A stretch of 64,000 bases of DNA from Dendrophyllia cribrosa (taxonomy: Eukaryota; Cnidaria; Anthozoa; Scleractinia; Dendrophylliidae). The stretch covers positions 57,233,489 to 57,297,488 of the forward strand of contig JAJLRJ010000003.1 in assembly GCA_024195265.1 (NCBI GenBank), given 5' to 3'. Below the pieces are notes generated by a model. The model was not told the DNA's origin, did not search any database, and worked only from the letters and a program-made list of their open reading frames with translations. Made by a program: the position numbers and the translations under genes. Shown piece after piece: positions 1-12,227 of the stretch. The stretch's first letter is position 1. Each line of letters opens with the position of its first letter.

Positions 1-271
1 GCTTTCTGCTTTTCATTGAATTGGTAGCAAGGGCTGTTCCATTTCCTTTAGCGCCCAGCCCGCCTTGAGGCTTTGGCCTTTGTTTGAGCTGCTAACTGAG
101 CTTGAAAGAAAGGAAGAAGTGCAACGCTTTCGCTGAGGAGGGTGGCGTACTGTTGTTTGGCCAGGTTCATTAGGGTGTGCCTCTCCGGTGACCTGGAGCA
201 GGCTTCTAATGACAGATGGCGTTACAGGTCGGACGGCCGTTGAAACACTTTGATGCAGCCCCCGGGAGGTA

Positions 272-387
272 CTAGCCTGCGAGCAAGGCTCTCATTCTTA
301 GGGGTTGGGAGGAAGGGGTTCGGGGGGCCTCCTCCCCTCCCAAACCGCGAACCCGGTCCCGACCCCGAGAGCTTGCTCGCAGGCTAG
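272..387. mobile_element. Short inverted-repeat element (MITE-like)
   Basis: The ends are inverted copies of each other: CTAGCCTGCGAGCAAGGCTC at the left and its complement (GAGCTTGCTCGCAGGCTAG) at the right, about 75 bp apart. There is no coding capacity. It abuts the next inverted-repeat element on its right. Confidence 0.6.
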
Positions 388-1060
388 GGGGGTACTCGGA
401 TATGTCTTGGCTGGGTATGTGCCGCCCGGGTCTCCAAATCAGACCCCGTTTTAGAAAGAATTTGCACTCAAAATGTTACCCCATTCTAAAAATAAGTCAA
501 TTTTTAACACTCTGATTCTAGAAAAATGATACAGAAAATGATATGCGATCTCGGATGGCAGAGCCTCGAAGCTCGCTGGGCTGTCAGCCGCCTATCCCTG
601 ATTGTCCACGGCCTTGTGGACGTTGAAAGTCAGATTCTGGTTAGGAGTACAAATGGGCGTGTAACTAGACAATCCCAAGGTCAACACCACTTCTGGAATA
701 TCCTGCCCAGTATTTAATTTAGATTTCGTAGAAATTGCGTAACTTTCAATAGCCCATTTTTTAAAAAAGTTATTTCTTTGTTTGTTCGACTTATACATCA
801 AAATACGACAATTCTGCTTCCACACAAATCAGCAACATAATTGCTTTGATTTCAAACAGAAGATAAAGACGATAAAGTCACGATCTACAATTTCTTTATT
901 CACCATCTTATGAAGTTTTCGTGCGTTCGAAATATTATACCTCGTTCTAGGAAATGTCTCTAAAATGGATACCCGTTCGTTCTAGACCAGGAGTCCCAAA
1001 ATTACGACCCCGTTAGGCGGCACATACCCGTATAGGTATTTTTGGGAAGTACCCCCTCCC
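387..1060. mobile_element. Inverted-repeat element, about 670 bp
   Basis: The left end reads GGGGGTACTCGG then GGGTATGTGCCGCC. The right end, on the opposite strand, reads GGGGGTACTTCC then GGGTATGTGCCGCC. This two-block terminal inverted repeat marks a non-autonomous DNA element. Short open frames inside show no recognisable protein. Confidence 0.6.
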
Positions 1061-1280
1061 CCACCTCCCCGGGATGCAGCCTTCCTGTGGGTATGAAAAT
1101 ACATTGGATGTTGGACGTTCAGGACTGTTTTCCTTGTCATCGGACGTGGCTGTTGAGACTGTAACTTGCGGTGGAGATGTGACAGAAACAGCTTTAAACC
1201 CACCAGCCGAAAACAGAACTGACAGCCAGCTGTAGCTCACATATGTAATAGTATCACTATTCTCAGATACTTTTGCTTGC

Positions 1281-1320
1281 TTTTGAGACGTCAATATAAA
1301 GTCGTATTGACGTCTCAAAA
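1281..1320. repeat. Near-perfect palindrome
   Basis: TTTTGAGACGTCAATA is followed by an 8-bp loop and then its exact complement. It lies just left of a larger palindrome and may be part of the same foldback element. Confidence 0.8.
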
Positions 1321-1328
1321 ACCTAGAC

Positions 1329-1530
1329 AAAACTAATTTCGATTTTAAGGCGCGCGTTAATACTGCATTATATTGACGGCGTTGGAAGAAAATATATTCC
1401 GTACTGGGCTCCGTCTCCGGGGCTCCGCCGCTTCGCGACTCCGCCCAATACGGAATATATTTTCTCCCAACTAGCCGTCAATATAATGCAGTATTGCAAT
1501 TGACACCTCAAAATCGAAATAAATTAGTTT
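1329..1530. repeat. 200-bp foldback palindrome
   Basis: The outer arms (AAACTAATTTCGATTTTAAG and AAATCGAAATAAATTAGTTT), the middle arms (ACTGCATTATATTGACGGC against GCCGTCAATATAATGCAGT) and the inner arms (AAAATATATTCCGTA against TACGGAATATATTTT) all pair. The loop is GC-rich (CCGTCTCCGGGGCTCCGCC). It is a likely small foldback transposable element. Confidence 0.7.
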
Positions 1531-2815
1531 ATAAGAGCATTGAAAACATAACTTCGTAGCAGAATAAAGGCGGTGTGTTATCGCAAAAGAGCCGGCAAGG
1601 GGCGTAGTGAAAGGGTGACCCCCCCCCCCCATAAATGACTTGTATATTTATCTACCAAATTTACCTGAAAGACGATTTGAACATTAATTAAAATTGTACC
1701 AAAACGAAGGAAACAGACTTTATACATTTATACATTTCCAAAAACGGACGTTACTCCTGTGACTTTTCCACGGCAATTAATGTTCTTTCCTTGACCGATA
1801 CCATAAGCACGCAGCAAATTCCAGTGTGCTACGCGTCACGCAATCTCTTTGCAACACATTGTGGGAAACTTCCGAACTGTCATATAGCGACTGTTGTTTT
1901 AACAAATTTGGAGTAAATAACGCTATGATATGATCTACAAGGCTCAGATATTCCAAACACAGCAATATAATGGATCGGAGTGCAGGATTGTCTTTATTAT
2001 AAACGCAATTCAAGGTTCGGGTCAGTTTAAAGCGGGTAAGTGTTGATCGCTGTTATTTGTAAGGTCGCACAACATGATTGATGTTCGTGTCTCTACTCCG
2101 TATCCCAACAAACTGCTTAAAAGATATCATTTTAAGTTAGCAAAGGATAGATAAAGTTCTTCTGAAGTCTTTACGATTCTGAAAAAGGCTCTATCTCAAA
2201 GGAACTATTTTTAACGATAAACATTTGATGCGTAGTGGCGGCGCTCAGGTTCGTGTCACAAGTTCTCCTGGTGTCAAACTACCCTTCACATTTTGGTCTC
2301 TCGACGGGGCACTTTTAAAGTGCCGCCAGAAATATTTCACCACAGTAAACAACAGAAGTTGTGCTTCAAGACCGTCTTAATTTTGTTTTCAAACTCAACG
2401 TACCAATTGGGTTTCCACGGCGTTGAAATTGGTTCAAATTTGCTAATTTTTAAAATGGAAGAAATCATGTTTCTTCTAACGGCCGAAATATTCTTATTTC
2501 AACTGCTAATCCAAAGTAAATAACAGTAGTGTGAAGAACAAGAGCGTGTTTATGTTGTGGCCACATTTTATTTATGTATGGCATCGCGTTTTTCTGTACG
2601 AGCGAGATGAAAATGTGTAATTTTTCGTCAGTTCCACAACTGAAAGGCCGCCGATTTGCCGTTTTTTAAACTTTGCCCGTTTTCGAAAAAAATAAATCGC
2701 CGTTACAATTTTTTAAGTTATTTTTGAAAATACTTTACTATAGAGATTATTTGGGCAAAATATGAAGAAATCCGAAATTTTGTGAGTGACGCCCGATTTT
2801 CGAAAATTTCAGACA
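1531..2815. other. No supported gene
   Basis: AT-rich sequence with a C-run at about 1,619-1,630 and only short open frames (for example a 78-codon minus-strand frame at 1,777-2,013 without family resemblance or splice support). Nothing else is supported here. Confidence 0.5.
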
Positions 2816-3715
2816 TTGGCTCTTAAGATATAACTTAAGAGAAAATTTAGGAGCTTCCTAAGATATGTCCTAAGTGCTATTCACGAACGATATCTTATGA
2901 CCATCCTAAGGTAAGCGTAGCTTAGCAGTCCCCTTAAGTTTAATGGTCGCGGGCAGTTATCGATTAGTAAAAGTAAACCAATCAGAGACAGTTTATATGG
3001 CGCGATCTTATGAATAATAAGTTATGAAAATTACATGAATGAATATTTTGTATTGTGTAAATTGTTGTTCTAATCACAATGGCGATACAATAATCTTTAT
3101 TTCATCTCGAATTTAAGATAGCAAAACTGTGATAATATCTTCGTTCATGGTCAGTAGCGAAAGCAACAAACAAATCCATCATCATTTTAATAGGGTCTAC
3201 TTCGATATTTCTTGTACAAGGGCTTATTTTCACGAAAAACGGAAAAATAACTCTGCAAAGAGAAAGAAATGTGGAACCCGTTTATGACACGAAGGCCTAT
3301 ATAAAACTAACCGTGTTGTTTGACATCACCAGAAATATTTAATTTTTCTTAGCAATATAATGCTTTAAAATGTTTATCTAATCGGTAACTATTGTGATAC
3401 ACAATAATCACGCTGAAAATCGACGTAAAACTTGTTAACAATCGAATTTAGCCTCCGTCAAGACATGTTTTAATAAGTTAGGAGGTCAATTTTGACCTCC
3501 TAAGTTTAGGAGAAAAATTAAGACATATCTTAAGTTAGGAGGTCTCCGTGAATACCAGTTAAGACATGTCTTAAAAATTTAGGAGGTCCTAAGTTTAGAA
3601 GAAAAAATAAGACATGTCTTAAAATAGGACGTCTTCGTGAATACCAGTTATCTCCTAAGTTATATCTTAGGAGGCTCTTTGGACTTAGGATGCTTTCGTG
3701 AATACGGACCCAGGC
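2816..3715. repeat. CTTAAG/CCTAAG inverted-repeat block
   Basis: Both ends carry clusters of CTTAAGATATAACTTAAG-like and CTCCTAAGTTATATCTTAGG-like palindromes next to TTCACGAA/TTCGTGAA. Near 3,460-3,650 a unit containing TTAGGAGGTC and AAGACATGTCTTAA is repeated at least three times. It looks like one or more foldback elements related to the clearer copy at 31,801-31,952. Confidence 0.45.
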
Positions 3716-4358
3716 TTTCGCTAAAAGAATAGTATAAGAAGAATTGGATCAAAGCAGTGCAAATAAAGCAAAATGAAATAACTTTATTTTCCTGTTTATA
3801 AAGACTGATGTTGTCGATGTTCTATACATTAGCAACGTGAAATAGATTTTTAAAAACCAACAAAAGGCTGGAAAAAAGAGGTTGAAACTTTAATAAAGGA
3901 TTGACTAACAAGTCGTCTGCCATCTTTCCCGTCCACTGTTTTGTTTCGTTTATGATTTTACACTATCATGTGTGGTACAGAACTACAGCTGTTTCCTGTT
4001 CTGTTTGTTTTTCTGCTCTCTGTTCTGTTTGTAAAGAACTCCTACCTACTTGCAATTCCCCTATTGTTTACAGGCTTGAAAAAAAAATATTTGAAAATTA
4101 AAAAAATACTTTTCGAACCTGTAAACATTTTACTTTCATTGAAAAAGAAAATCGGCGATTGGAGCAAACCGAGCGTGGAATTCACTCAACTCCTACTAAA
4201 AAAAAGAGCCTGTTCAGAGGTTAATTTGTTTCGCACTCTGCTTTTACGGACTCTCGCTGTTACGGACATCAAATCATGGACCCGTGAGTGTCCGTCAAAG
4301 GGGAGTTGAAAAAAGAGGGAGGGTACAACTGAGTAAGGATGACCATACCGATCTACAT
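3716..4358. other. No supported gene
   Basis: AT-rich sequence with overlapping short open frames rich in Leu, Phe and Lys. There is no recognisable domain and no splice context. Confidence 0.4.
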
Positions 4359-4366
4359 GTCAAACC

Positions 4367-4624
4367 AGAAACCCATAAGTGGGTTGAAACGTGCAACTGT
4401 CTCTTGCACGCTTCAAAACAAGCTTCCGATTATTCAATTTGCTAAGAAGTTGTTACAGCCATATTTGGAAAATCAGGATAAAAATATTAACCAATCAATT
4501 CGCTTGAACAACTTTCTTCCAATCTCGAGGGACCGAAGGGTTTCCAAATATGGTACTAAGCAAAAATAAATATTCGAAAGCTGTGAATGCGCGTTACACG
4601 TTTCAACCCACTTATGGGTTTCTG
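4367..4624. mobile_element. hAT-like MITE, copy 1
   Basis: The terminal inverted repeats are AGAAACCCATAAGTGGGTTG and its complement at the right end. The element is flanked by GTCAAACC on both sides (4,359-4,366 and 4,625-4,632), an 8-bp target duplication of the kind hAT elements make. A second, nearly identical copy lies in intron 1 of gene C (about 60,913-61,172). Confidence 0.8.
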
Positions 4625-5116
4625 GTCAAACCAAATGATTTTCTGATGAGTTTTGAAGAAGAGTCGTTATCAACTGGAATCACAACTTTATCTCTCATCA
4701 GAAAAATGCAACTTCAAAAGAAGTTATTTTGTTTACACCTTATTACCTTGGCGAAGACAGAACGAAGGGCACTACCAGATTTGTTACATCACAATAATTC
4801 TTTTCGATGCGAACATTAGCTGAAAGGACTTACGTCCGTCCACTGGTCGACGTTCAACTTTCTGACCTGCCAACAGTAATGCAATGGGCAATGCTTGTAC
4901 TTGCAATTGCCAGCCATTGTATAGTTGCCAAGAGGAGCATCGGGCAGATTACTGTTTTTGTATCGTCGTCTGAAATGAAGAAGAAAACAAATAGGAATTT
5001 TAGCATTGACCAACAAACATGTTGATCTTTTACTTGGCCAGCCAGCAGATAGAAGGGTCAGTTTTCTCGGTAAGTTAGTCTCTCTAAATATGCATCCTGC
5101 GCAGCGTTAATTGTAG

Positions 5117-5180
5117 TTACGTGAAAAAGTGTTAAGTTTAACGCTGTAAAAAATGTTAAACTTAACACTTTTTCACGTAA
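5117..5180. repeat. Perfect-arm palindrome
   Basis: TTACGTGAAAAAGTGTTAAG and its exact complement are separated by a short loop. The rest of 4,633-5,644 shows no supported gene. Confidence 0.75.
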
Positions 5181-5644
5181 GTTAGTCTCTCTGTCAGCCT
5201 CTCCTTCGAGCGACCGATAGATGGATCGATGGATTGAATCGAACGAACGAGAGAACGAGCGAATGAACCATCCATGTTAAATTAAACGCCTGACAGTCCG
5301 TTTTCGGCCTAATACCCTAAAAGGTACTGCGATGGCTTAAATGCAGACTTTTAACGGACCAGTAGCTTTTAACCTAGTTTTTAAACTAGTTTTATTATCT
5401 AGATTATATTTTTATCACTATTGTAACTATTTCACTGAAAAGCCTCGTTGGGGAAGTGAAATAAAGTATGTATGTATAATTCTAACGGTAGTCATTTTAG
5501 ATTTTAGTACCTTAAGCAGTACCAATCTACAAATTTTGCCACCTAAAACGATTACCACCATCATTTTTATATAGGATTCCCCCCCTCCCCCGGGTCGGTC
5601 ACTTGTTTTGTTATTCGTTCGGTTGGTTATTTAAGCGTTACTCG

Positions 5645-7542
5645 TTCAGCCCTTACGTGAATTTGTATCTTCATAGGAAAATTAGCTAACTTTTTGTAAT
5701 TTTATTGTACTTTATTGTAATTTTATTGCATTTTTTATCATAATTCAGTTGTAATTTTTATCCTGTTTTTACTGTAATTTAGTAATTAACACCGAAAAGC
5801 CTCTTTGGGGAGTGTTAATAAAATTTGTATTGCATTGCATTGTCCTTCGATCAGTCTACAGCTATCAGTTGGTTAATCGGTCTACAAGAAACGATACTAT
5901 TTACTTTTAATGCAGTCCACGGATCATGTAAATTAATATTTTAACTTCAGAACTTGGCCTTCGATAATCATAGTATGTATATGTATGTATATATCATAGT
6001 TTCCTCTTACTTTAAAATAACTAAAAATGTAAATACAGGCTAAAATGCGGCTTAGAGGTCCCAGGATAGTCAAGAAAAAACACATGGACAACATTTGATG
6101 TGGTATATAAAATTTATATGCCTGTTTATTGCCATTTCTCATTCCCTTACTAAATCAACAATAAAGTGCCATACAAATCCTTGGGATCTCTTCATGAGCC
6201 TAGGTTCCCTGTGGTCTGTCAGACGGTCAGTGCAGGAATCAGTCACTCAGTCAAACAATATCGATCGATTCGTCATCAATTACTTCTCGGTCGCTTGCCA
6301 AACAATATTACTTAGCACTTAGTTTCAAAATAAACATCTTCTGAACGAAAAACGAAGGTTACTTACCGGTTGTCGAGTCATCAGCTGCATTAGGGTGTCT
6401 AGGGTTAGTTTTGCTTTTCAACCGGCTTTCCATTTTTTTGCGCTTATAATGACGCCCAACAGGCATTGCTAAAATGCAAGTTGCAATGATTGCAATTAAT
6501 GTAATTACACCGTATAGAGTAGATTTTCAGTTGTCTCTATTATAAACAAGTTCCGCGATTGGGAATGGTTTTACAAGGAGTTCAGTCCTTACGTGAATTT
6601 TTATCTTCTTACGAAAATTAACTAACTTTTTGTAATTTTATTGTACTTTATTGTAATTTTATTGCATTTTTTATCACAATCCAGTTGTAATTGTTATCAT
6701 GTTTTTACTGTAATTTAGTAATTAACACTGATTAGAGCCTCTGCGGAGTGTTAATAAAATTTGTATTGTATTGTATTGTCCTTTGATCAGTCTACAGCTA
6801 TCAGTTGGTTAATCGGTCTACAAAAAAATACTATTTACTTTTAATGCAGTCCACGGAACACTGATGTAACTACAGAATTTGGCCTTCGATAATCATAGTA
6901 ATGTATTATACATAGTATAGTATATAATCATAGTATGTATATCATAGTTCCCTCTTACTTTAAAATAACTAAAAATGTAAATAGAAGCTAAAATGCGGCT
7001 TACAGGTCCCAGGATAGTCAAGAAAAAACACATGGACAACATTTCATGTGGTATGCAAAATTTTTATGGCTTTTTATTCCCATTTCTCATTCCCTTACTA
7101 AATCAACAATAAAGTACCATACAAATCCTTGGGATCTCTTCATGAGCCTGGGTTCCCTGTGGTCTGTCAGACGGTCAGTGCAGTCACGTTAGGAATCAGT
7201 CACTCAGTCAAACGATATCGATCGATTCATCGTCAATTACATCTCGGTCGCGCTCAGGCAAGCCAAACAATATTACTTAGCACTTAGTTTCAAAATAAAC
7301 ATCTTCTGAACGAAAAATGAAGGTTACTTACCGGTTGTCGAGTCATCAGCTGCATTAGGGTGTCTAGGGTTAGTTTCGCTTTTCAACCGGCTTTCCATTT
7401 CTTTGCGCTTATAATGACGCCAAAGCATTGCTAAAATGCAAGTTGCAATGATTGCAATTAATGCAATTGTACCGTATAGAGTAGATTTCCAGTTTTTCCT
7501 ATTATAAACAAGTTCCGCGATTGGGAATGTTTTTACAAGAAG
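5645..7542. repeat. Tandem duplication, two units of about 0.94 kb
   Basis: Unit 1 (5,645-6,580) and unit 2 (6,581-7,542) align over their whole length. Both start with TTCAG(C/T)CCTTACGTGAATTT, share the TTTTGTAATTTTATTGTACT block and the GATCAGTCTACAGCTATCAG block, and end inside a minus-strand coding exon at TTACAAG(G/A)AG. The duplication copied the 3' end of that exon and its splice donor, giving the partial exon at 6,367-6,580. Confidence 0.85.
6367..6580 (-). pseudogene. Duplicated 3' part of the membrane-protein exon
   Basis: This minus-strand segment repeats the last roughly 70 codons of the exon at 7,332-8,046, including the hydrophobic helix, the basic stretch HYKRK, the RHPNAADDST motif and the same splice donor (CCG|GTAAGT). 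Compared with the parent it has a 3-nt in-frame insertion near the HYKRK codons and a few substitutions (for example Glu to Lys). It lacks the 5' part of the exon, so it is either a relic or an alternative internal exon created by the tandem duplication. Confidence 0.6.
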
Positions 7543-8046
7543 TGTGGTAACTCGAGCGATCCCATTTAGCGCGACGTTGGCATTTCTGTACAGCGATGAA
7601 ATGATGTAAATAGCAACTGAGCTCGACAGTGAAGCCACTACCACCAGAAACCTCGCAAAGGCACAACACACTTCAACTAGAATCTTTGAAATAAAGCAAA
7701 AACTAGACCAACTTACGTTGTAGATCCAGAACGTCCCTCGCCCGATAAATATCAGACACAGTTGTATAAGAGAACTAGATAACCTTATGATCTTCCAGTA
7801 GTAAGGTCTGAAGTGATGGACAAATTCGACTGCAAACATACTTGTCAATAACATGGCCGCTGCCTTGATAGCAATCACCATAGCTTGGCCAGCCGATGAA
7901 TGGCCACTCAGGCGATCGATCCAGTGCATCTTAAATGAACTTTCTACGCTGAAAATAGCCTGTGTGTAGTGGAACAAAGAATTCTTTAATCTTCTCGTGA
8001 GCGATGATGATCTTGCGATATAGCATATTTCAAATCGCTTCGACAA
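7332..8046 (-). CDS. Exon of an unknown multi-pass membrane protein
   Basis: A minus-strand open frame of about 238 codons ends at a strong splice donor (CCG|GTAAGT; exon boundary at 7,332), so it is one exon of a larger gene whose further exons would lie to the left. The frame opens without an ATG at 8,046; the first useful Met is in KMHWIDRLSG about 40 codons in, so the true start is uncertain. Four hydrophobic segments are visible: around AMVIAIKAAAMLLTSMFAVE, LIQLCLIFIGRGTFWIY, FLVVVASLSSSVAIYIISSL and YGTIALIAIIATCILAMLW. A basic stretch (RHYKRKEMESRLK) and a polar tail follow, as expected for a cytosolic juxtamembrane region. I do not recognise the family. The 5' end sits only about 10 bp from the large inverted repeat at 8,056, which may have truncated or moved the gene. 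Confidence 0.5.
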
Positions 8047-8055
8047 TGAAATAAA

Positions 8056-10267
8056 CGGTTTCCTGGAAAGTCAGGATCGAGGATCGAGGATCGAGGATCG
8101 AGGATCAAGGATCGAGGATCAAGGATCGGGGATCGGGGATAAAAAAAAATAAAAAAATAATATAAATAAAAAAATAATATATAAATAAAAAAAGTGATAC
8201 GTATCGTGACTCGCATACAGGACAATTTCACACGCCTGACTCACAATTCCGGATTACGTGTTCATTAACCATTAACGTTAAAAAACTGAATTCAATTTCC
8301 GCCCAAAATAGTCCAGTGTGCGGCGCTAAATGTTGCGTTAATGTTAATTACTTAAATCTACATTTCGACATGGGGATTTAGTACTTGCGGTTTAGTTCTG
8401 TCTACAATATTGATTCCATGTTATGCTCCTTTTTTTATAAGAACGTCTAATTTTGGGAACCGAAACTGAATGTTCTATTTCATGTTTTCAGCCTAAAAAG
8501 TTCTTAGCATGTGGTATAGAATTTAAGAAAACAGATATGAACGTGACCAAGAAATCCAAACAAGAACATTGTCCGGTGTATCATATCAAATTCCTTTGAC
8601 AAGGTCGTGTCTGGCTTCACAAAAACTAACCACCAAGAGAAATGCGGCGCGAAATACAGATCTCTTAGTCTCAACTTCGACGTTCTTATAAAAAGAAAAG
8701 AGTGTTTACTGTTCTTGTTATATTGATAAAAGTTTCAATTTAGTAACAAACATAGCCTTTTAAAATTGTATTAATGTACCGGTAGGATGCCTTCCTCGAA
8801 CAAACGTTTGTAATAAATTTGTAATAAATAAACAACGCAGTTGTTTATTTGAGTAGATAAAAACAAACCATAGCCAGAAGTCTCCTGCCATTGCTAGAAA
8901 TTTTGCTGTTGTGTCATTTTAACAGTAGAAGAATCCCTGATCCTCCGGTCATCCAGTAGTCCCTCCCCTTTAAACCGGATATTTGAAATAATAATTAATA
9001 TCCCCCTCCCCCCACCAAATAAGGGACGAACCATGTTTTTTTGGAGGGGGGACAGGATGGGGGGGGGGGGGGGGGGGGGGGGGGGAATATGAAAAAAGAA
9101 TTCCTGCACAACTTTTGCATAAGACTGAAATATAAATCCTACATAGCAGTACAAAGCAAATAAATATATAGCAAGCTAGTGAAATAAAATTCATACAAAG
9201 CGTTTAGTCATCATCACGAAAATAGAAAATTGCCAGCCAGCACCTCCTAAAATATAATGATCCATCCCTTTGCGGGTTGTATACACCATACATTGTAACA
9301 ACACCGTCAGCACGAGGACGGCTGTCAGAGAAATTATTTTCACGCGAAGTTCATGCTGTCGCTCATTCATTTTAAGTTCAACGGAACACAAACTTTAAAA
9401 CAACAATCTTTATATTGTCCAAACGATGCGTATAGGAAAGCAATTTACATATTTTATTTCCTCGCTGTCACGGTTGCAAAACCGCAATTAAAGAATTGAG
9501 ACACCCGCGGTTTTTGCTGAACAGGTTATAGTCACGTCCGATCCGCTCACTATTGTGATCAGTATCACTGGGATAAAGTGCTTCATTTTCCAACATAAAA
9601 CACAACTGGAAATAATCTGACTAGTCGAAAGAAAAAATATAAAATACCCGGAAAATAAAATTCAGAAGTCAACTTGACGTGGAAAAAACCTAGTCAGACT
9701 ATCTAATGCAAACACAATTTGAACAATAAGACCCTAGTGAGGTTTATTTACACGTATGTGCTACAGCAAACGGAGATGCTTTCCTGAAATTCATCCACAG
9801 TATATGCTCCACATAGTTTTTGGCTGTGATCTACGTTGTATCTTCATTCACGTGATCCAACGTATACCAGAAGTCCCCAGAAGTATACCTGGCGCGGTGC
9901 AAAGCTCGAAATCTCGGCGCGATCTTGCCAAGATCACGCGTATCTCGAAACACGACCTTTTAGCTTGTTATTAGAACTCAAACGCGACATTTAGCGCCGC
10001 ACACCGGACTATTTTGGGCGGAAATTGAATTCAGTTTTTAACGTTAATGGTTAATGAACAAGTAATCCGGAATTGTGAGTCAGGCGTGTGAAATTGTCCT
10101 GTATGCGAGTCACAATACGTATCACTTTTTTTATTTATATATTATTTTTTTTCTTTTTTTTATCCCCGATCCCCGATCCCCGATCCTCGATCCTCAATCC
10201 TCGATCCTCGATCCTCGATCCTCGATCCTCGATCCTCGATCCTCGATCCTGGCTTTCCAGGAAACCG
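8056..10267. mobile_element. Large inverted-repeat element with minisatellite ends
   Basis: The left arm (8,056-8,340) and right arm (9,981-10,267) are inverted copies of about 286 bp. From the outside in, each has CGGTTTCCTGGAAAG, a 7-bp minisatellite (GATCGAG and variants), an A/T-rich block (AAAAAATAATATA-like), GTGATACGTAT, and the block GGCGCTAAATGTTGCGTTAA. The 1.64-kb centre has no transposase-like frame. It is probably a non-autonomous foldback-type DNA element. Confidence 0.6.
8341..9980. other. Spacer of the large inverted repeat, no supported gene
   Basis: It holds a long G-run (about 9,059-9,085), which makes proline-run shadow frames on the minus strand, and a short minus-strand frame (9,191-9,391) with one hydrophobic segment (VKIISLTAVLVLTVLLQCMV). 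That frame has no recognisable family and no splice support. Nothing else can be called. Confidence 0.4.
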
Positions 10268-10936
10268 AAATAAACCGCTTTAACACATTTTCCCCGGTAG
10301 CTCCAAACAGCGGACTTGTAATTCTGCATGGTTGAGTGGTTGAGGTGATATCGCCCAAAATGTAAAGCTTTACATATAAGTTAGAATATCTTAGAAGAAC
10401 CCCTCTCTTCCATTTTTGAAGGCGGAAGTAAAATATGCCAATGAGTTACGATAAGTTGCATATTAATGATCGTACTTCTGAGCCGTGTGAACGAGGCGGA
10501 AGTCACCTGCGTGATGGCGTGACGTGTAATGATTCTAAACGCCAATGATTATTGGATCGCACATCAGATAATCCGGAAGAGGAAATATGAACTGTTACAA
10601 AATCTCTTAAATTCAAAACTCAACTAGTGTTGTTGCTTTCAATCATAAAAGTAAACAATATCTTCTCTCTTGATTTTTCGCATGTGTTTTTTTGTGCATT
10701 TGTACTCATATATCAGCAATAGTGTATTACTGTGTATTTGTAAGTGCATTTCTTTTTCTCTCTAATTAATTAGCCTCCGCCATAACAGTATTATTAATGT
10801 AGGCTTTTAACGAAAATGAAATTGTCCTAGGCATATTTTACTGGTGTAGAATGGGATACACGTAAAAAAACACTCTACCCATATAAATTTGCTATTTGTA
10901 CACAGGCAGCCCAAGCTCAAGCTATCAGGCATTGGA

Positions 10937-11318
10937 ATCGCGGTCATGGCGCAATTATAAGAGTTTGTATGGGGATATTTACAATATGCTTAAGAAAACA
11001 TAAATACTATAAAATTCTTAATAAAAAATACCTTATCTTACTTCCATGGTGTCATATTACTTGCTGTCTGTGCCCAGGTTTTCCACTCTAAGAGCAAAGA
11101 CAACTTGTCCTTTCTCTTAGAGTGGAAAACCGAGAGAGCTAAAACTCACTGATCAGCAAAGTAAGGGCACAGACAGCAAGTAATACACCACGGAAGTAAG
11201 ATAAGGTAATTTTATTAAGAATTTTATAGTATTTATGTTTTCTAAGCATATCGTAAATATCCCAATACAAAGTCTTATATTTTCGCCATGACCGCTATTT
11301 CGCAATATCATCCCCAAT
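10937..11318. mobile_element. Foldback element of about 380 bp
   Basis: The two halves are inverted copies: GGTCATGGCG with CGCCATGACC, AAACATAAATACTATAAAAT with its complement, TACCTTATCTTACTTCC with GGAAGTAAGATAAGGTA, and TTACTTGCTGTCTGTGCCC with its complement. A second small hairpin (TTTTCCACTCTAAGAG and complement) sits at the centre. There is no coding capacity. Confidence 0.75.
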
Positions 11319-11549
11319 GACTCACATCTGGAGCTCCTATATGGTGTTTCTTCTTATTAGAATAATGATTTGATTTTATTTTATTGCAACCCATACCCGG
11401 AACCCATACTTCCTTTTAGGCTTGTCGCTACATTTAAATACTTCGACACATGTATGACAACCTTTCCCGAAATAGCTGTGTAGCTGTATATGAAAGACAA
11501 AAATGACAGCTGTAAGCAATACAGTTAGACTACGAGTAGCCCCTCCTTT

Positions 11550-11645
11550 TCCCTCAGGGATAGTAGAGCGAGCGAAACGCGAGCGCGCGTGAAAATCACC
11601 CCACGCGAGAAAGGCGAGACGCGCGGCGGGGAGAGAGAAAAAAAA
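11550..11645. other. CpG-dense patch
   Basis: A stretch containing GAGCGAAACGCGAGCGCGCG and GAAAGGCGAGACGCGCGGCG stands out from the AT-rich background. It lies inside the A upstream region and is absent from the matching B region, so it is probably part of an insertion rather than a shared promoter element. Confidence 0.4.
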
Positions 11646-12227
11646 GGGACTACAGACAAAGCCCAAGCTTTTGACCTTATGCGTTGCTCTCACAACTCAG
11701 AATTCTGATTGGCTCTTCCATGGCAACCTGTCAACATCTGTCAAAAACGCGCTAGCCGCTATCAACACTCGACATAATTTCAGTTTCTGTCAATGGCTGA
11801 CAAACTTCAGGCATGTCTGGAAAAAATTCCAAACATAACATCGCTGAAACCGGAACAGACTCAAATGTAAAATGGTGGTGGCAGGCCTACACGGACTCTT
11901 ACCTCATGTTTTTAATGCCATTTGCTGCTTCTATATGTTTTCAACGGGTATTCTACATTTAGTTTGTAAAAGAGGATTTTAGTTTAGACTGAGTTTTCAA
12001 ACCTTTAAGAAGCCGCGTGCAACGGACTAGAGGTCAAATGTGTCGGTTGTGGTTTCCCGTGGCGTGTTGCGCTTGTAGATTTTGACCTCATTTTAGCGTC
12101 CGGTTTTTTGCCTGGCGGTTGTTGTGAATGTTTTCTCTATTAATATTGGCATGTACATTTTTATGTGCCTGAAAGGTTTGAATTTCTCTAACTTATCTCT
12201 CTGAAATACCGGACATGACAGGATCTA

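Noticed and set aside
8050..8231. Short frames in the GATCGAG minisatellites (also 10,075-10,335)
   Set aside because: The peptides (ILDPRS repeats) come from translating a minisatellite; both strands are open for the same reason.
8894..9194. Proline-run frames
   Set aside because: They arise from a G-run on the plus strand and have no other support.
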